Shown: in pieces, positions 5,757 through 7,962 of the stretch
Numbering within the stretch: position 1 is the stretch's first letter
Layout: each line of letters begins with the position of its first letter
DNA from: 79-D21 sp022839995
GTDB taxonomy: Bacteria > Synergistota > Synergistia > Synergistales > 79-D21
NCBI GenBank assembly: GCA_022839995.1
Contig: JALHIN010000047.1
Coordinates: 1 to 7,962, forward strand
Direction of reading: 5' to 3'
DNA: 7,962 bases
Made by a program: the position numbers and the translations under genes
The notes under the pieces: generated by a model
Databases searched by the model: none
Seen by the model: the letters and a program-made list of their open reading frames with translations, nothing else
What the model was told of the DNA's origin: nothing

Positions 5757-6670
5757 TCAAACGCAGATCCGCTCGATCTTTAGCCGGCGCAGGTCCATGG
5801 TGCCGGCTCCAAGGGCTGCTGCGTTGCGGATGTATTCAACCGATTCGGGTTCCCTCCCGAAAATCTTCGCGGCCACTGCGTCTGCCGCAACGATATCGGT
5901 GCAGAGGACCTGGGCCTTCATGATCGTGACGTCGCTCTCCGCGGTCCCGCGGGGCCCCCTCGAAGTCATGACGCGGTAGGCATCTACGACGTTCAGGTCA
6001 GGCTTTCTGAGAAGGCTCAGGTCCGCGATGCACTGGTGGAGGCCGCGGGAGTGGAGCTCCCCGCGATCCCAGATGATGCCCATGAGGTTTTTCATCGAGA
6101 TCGTGAGTCCGGCTCCGCCGTGGCTTTTCAGGACGGGAACGTTGATGAAGACGTCACTTTGCAGGACGAGTTCGTGGACCAGGGTCTCCCTCAGGATCCG
6201 GGCTCCTCGAATGGCCGTCTTGCGGTAGGAGCCAGGACGGTCGGCAGGAACGACCGTGGCGCCTGCCCGGCTTGCCGCTTCCTGGATGCCGCTGCTCAGG
6301 TAGGTTTTCTTCCAGAGATCGCACGTGTGGTCGAAAACGAAAACTTTCGAAGCGCCTGCCTCAAAGCACCTCTTCACGATTCGCTCGACCAGGGCCGGGT
6401 TCGTGTTGGCTCCGAGCTCGGGCCGGACGTCCCAGGCGATATTCGGCTTGACCACGACGGTTTGTCCCATCGAGACGAATCTTCCCATCCCCCGAGGGCT
6501 GCGATTCCACGGTCGAACATTTCGCCCGTTTCGCCGCCCTTGACGGCCGCGAGGTCGGCGGGAGAAGAGAGGGAAATCCCCAGCGCTTTCCCGAGGCTTT
6601 TGGGCAACAGGAGCGCCGAGGCACCGGCAGCCAGGACCACGCCGCTTTTCAGGAATTCTCGACGGTTCAT
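5757..6670 (-). pseudogene. Tat-exported DUF362 domain protein with one frameshift
   Basis: From ATG 6670 (AAAGGAGG seven bases upstream) the product begins MNRREFLKSGVVLAAGASAL, a textbook twin-arginine signal with RREFLK. That frame runs to about GIAALGG. The DUF362 body then continues in another frame as MGRFVSMGQTVVVKPNIAWD and onward to ERICV at 5757. Insertion of a single G in the run at 6489-6493 (C on the plus strand) would join the parts without losing a residue, giving about 305 residues. Body motifs are VVVKPN, TNPALVERIVKRCFEAGASK, VPVLKSHGGAGLTISMKNLM, DLNVVDAYRVMTSRGPRG and DIVAADAVAAKIFG, all typical of DUF362. The biochemical role of the family is not settled; it often neighbours ferredoxins. 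It is first in an operon with the polyferredoxin and the Tat genes. A true mutation and a base-calling error are both possible. Confidence 0.85.
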
Positions 6671-6696
6671 ACTCGCTCCTCCTTTCGGGCTGCAGG

Positions 6697-6725
6697 TTGG
6701 AGGAAAAAATGTAATAATTTAAATT
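6697..6725 (+). promoter_or_regulatory. Candidate promoter for the PDZ gene
   Basis: TTGGAG (6697-6702) and TAAATT (6720-6725) are 17 bases apart. The -10 box lies inside the AT-rich palindrome. Matches to consensus are partial, so confidence is low. Confidence 0.2.
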
Positions 6726-6729
6726 ATTA
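6712..6729. repeat. Perfect 18-bp AT palindrome in a divergent intergenic region (possible operator)
   Basis: TAATAATTTAAATTATTA is a perfect inverted repeat in otherwise GC-rich DNA. It lies between the DUF362 operon (minus) and the PDZ gene (plus) and overlaps -10-like boxes for both. This placement fits an operator for a dimeric regulator or a shared melting region; which of the two cannot be told. Confidence 0.5.
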
Positions 6730-6731
6730 TA
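6726..6731 (-). promoter_or_regulatory. Perfect -10 box for the DUF362-polyferredoxin-tatAC operon
   Basis: TATAAT on the minus strand lies 55 bases upstream of the DUF362 ATG. The -35 position at 17-base spacing (6749-6754) reads TTCCCC, a poor match, and abuts a run of eight G (6755-6762). An activator or an alternative spacing could be involved. Confidence 0.4.
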
Positions 6732-6835
6732 AACAAAAACACCCACACGGGGAAGGGGGGGGTGCGTCGAATGGTGGTAGTATTCAAACCATGAAGCAGG
6801 TCTGGGACATCTTGGAAAGAAGCGGGGGAAGGAAG

Positions 6836-7930
6836 ATGACGAGGCGTTTCAAGAGGGGCTTCTTTCTTTTTGCAGGCATCATTTTTCTCTGGTTGTCGTC
6901 GGGCGCCGCAAGTGCAATTGAACCCCTCGGCCCGGTTTCCTCTTACAGGGCGGAGGAATACTGGTACTGGCCAACCTATTTCCCCACGGTGGACGCAGCT
7001 CTTGGAGCCCTCAAGAACCTCCAGGGGAAGGTCGTGGGATGGCAGGGGTCATTCGTGACCCAGTGGGACGCCGACGCCTATGGGCTCCGGGCCTTGGGAA
7101 CGGTCGTGGAGGTCCAGCAAAGTAGCCTGTTCTTCTCCAATACCATCCAGGTCCCCCAGGTGGAATCGACCGTCATTCCCTTTGAGGAAGTCGTGGGTCT
7201 ACACCTTGTCCGTGTTTTCGTCGACAGGCAATTTGTTTTCGGTGTCCGCTGCGACCCCAAGAACGAGATGAAAATGTTCCGGGTTCCCGATTACGGGACC
7301 GCGGCCCAGGTCTTCAACGCAGTGGCAAGCCTGCTCGCGGCTTCGGGAAGGCCGATCTCGTACCCGACTCTCGGTGCGTATTTCAGGGATGTTACCGAAA
7401 AGGACCTCTGGATACCCGGCCTAAAGGAAGCAAAGGGGATGATCGTGACCGGTGTGATGATCGGAAGTCCCGCGCAAAAGGGAGACCTGCGGGTGAGGGA
7501 CGCCGTCGTCCTCTGCAACGACCAGCGGGTCGAGAATTTTGCCCAGTGGTCCGAAAAGATCCGGCCGGGGGCGACTTCCCTCGAGTTCAAGGTCTTGAGA
7601 AAGAGCTCCCCGCCTGCGGTTTGCCGCGTCGTCCTGCCTCCGGGGGATCTGTACCCGAAACCACCCCAGGGGCTGGCTTTTGCCGTGGCCAGGCCGACTG
7701 TCCAGGCCTCAACTCAAGCCCCGGTTCAGCAGGCGGAGGGCGAAGCCCAAAACCTGCCGAAAATGGGTTTCTCCCTCCGTTATCCGAATGAAGCGGAAAA
7801 AGGCTTGCTGCAAGGGAAAGCGGCTGCGGTCATCGCGGAAGTGAATCCGGATGGTCTCGCGGCAGTCAAGTCCCAGAACTGCTGTAAATTCAGATCCGGT
7901 TACAGATTCACCGCTACAACCTCGGGTTGA
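6836..7930 (+). CDS. Exported PDZ-domain protein, 3' end cut by IS end
   Basis: From ATG 6836 the product starts MTRRFKRGFFLFAGIIFLWL and ends a signal peptide near SGAASA (about residue 27), so it is exported. ATG 6836 is preferred over 6791 because it puts the basic n-region at the terminus and follows GGGGGAAGGA. Residues 28-170 have no fold I recognise. A PDZ-like domain spans about 180-255 (GMIVTGVMIGSPAQKGDLRV, then RDAVVLCNDQRV). A proline/alanine/glutamine-rich linker follows (about 285-308). A second PDZ begins at about 310 and is broken off after AVIAEVNPDGLAAVKS. The last 18 residues come from the putative IS end. No protease catalytic domain is seen before the break. Such PDZ pairs often serve as envelope scaffolds or substrate sensors; the specific role is unknown. 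Confidence 0.75.
   Translation: MTRRFKRGFFLFAGIIFLWLSSGAASAIEPLGPVSSYRAEEYWYWPTYFPTVDAALGALKNLQGKVVGWQGSFVTQWDADAYGLRALGTVVEVQQSSLFFSNTIQVPQVESTVIPFEEVVGLHLVRVFVDRQFVFGVRCDPKNEMKMFRVPDYGTAAQVFNAVASLLAASGRPISYPTLGAYFRDVTEKDLWIPGLKEAKGMIVTGVMIGSPAQKGDLRVRDAVVLCNDQRVENFAQWSEKIRPGATSLEFKVLRKSSPPAVCRVVLPPGDLYPKPPQGLAFAVARPTVQASTQAPVQQAEGEAQNLPKMGFSLRYPNEAEKGLLQGKAAAVIAEVNPDGLAAVKSQNCCKFRSGYRFTATTSG
7872..7888 (+). repeat. Putative IS terminal inverted repeat (right border)
   Basis: CCCAGAACTGCTGTAAA matches the left border repeat (74-90, minus strand) at 14 of 17 positions. It is followed at 7897-7905 by CGGTTACAG, a 9-mer also found subterminally at the left side (9-17, inverted). Confidence 0.6.
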
Positions 7931-7962
7931 GACATGTTTACTGGCTGTTTCACTGAAGCCTT
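7872..7962. mobile_element. Terminal fragment of an insertion sequence (body lies right of the window)
   Basis: PDZ-domain similarity stops at 7871 and the new sequence begins CCCAGAACTGCTGTAAA, which mirrors the left border. An ATG at 7934 opens a frame to the window end (MFTGCFTEA) that could be the start of a transposase, but it is too short to recognise. Because the bases beyond the shared 17-mer differ from the left element, this is probably the opposite end of the same IS type. That would put the two copies in direct orientation. Confidence 0.6.

Noticed and set aside
91..7871. Treating the interior as a simple composite transposon carrying cargo genes
   Set aside because: The outermost genes are themselves truncated at the IS borders, target duplications cannot be seen, and a contig break at repeats explains the edges equally well.

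Overview
The window is about 7.96 kb of GC-rich bacterial DNA. The gene set includes a proline racemase fragment, a cysteine-synthase-like PLP enzyme, a Nim-type flavoprotein, a DUF362/polyferredoxin pair, TatA/TatC and a secreted PDZ protein. This suits an anaerobic, amino-acid-using, probably diderm bacterium. Synergistota or a Deltaproteobacteria-like lineage would fit, but that is an impression from protein flavour only. I see no rRNA, tRNA or CRISPR array.

Layout. (1) 1-90 looks like the terminal part of an insertion sequence whose body lies to the left. It abuts a proline racemase gene (91-638) that has lost its 5' half. (2) 768-798 is a hairpin terminator between convergent genes. (3) 819-3302 on the minus strand holds three co-directional cytoplasmic enzymes, in transcription order: a cysteine-synthase-like PLP enzyme, a COG1237-type metallo-beta-lactamase-fold hydrolase, and a thioredoxin-type arsenate reductase/LMW-phosphatase. 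(4) 3473-3931 on the plus strand is a Nim-like pyridoxamine-phosphate-oxidase-fold protein. (5) 4051-6670 on the minus strand is a compact operon: a Tat-signal DUF362 protein, a membrane polyferredoxin, tatA and tatC. (6) 6836-7930 on the plus strand is an exported PDZ protein cut off at 7871. There the opposite IS terminus begins (7872-7962).

How the genes work together. The operon in (5) places a minimal TatAC translocase directly downstream of a protein with a clear RREFLK twin-arginine signal and a ferredoxin-type electron-transfer partner. It reads as an export-plus-redox unit. The DUF362 gene needs one extra base in a G run to be read through. The polyferredoxin shows two more shifts of the same sign and lacks segments expected of its family. 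TatA and TatC are intact. Either the redox part is decaying, or homopolymer base calls are wrong in this stretch.

The most informative structural observation is at the window edges. Read inward toward each element, both edges begin with nearly the same 17-mer (14 of 17 identical). At exactly these borders both flanking genes lose their family similarity. The 7.8-kb segment is therefore bounded by two copies of one uncharacterised IS, or the contig broke at such a repeat.
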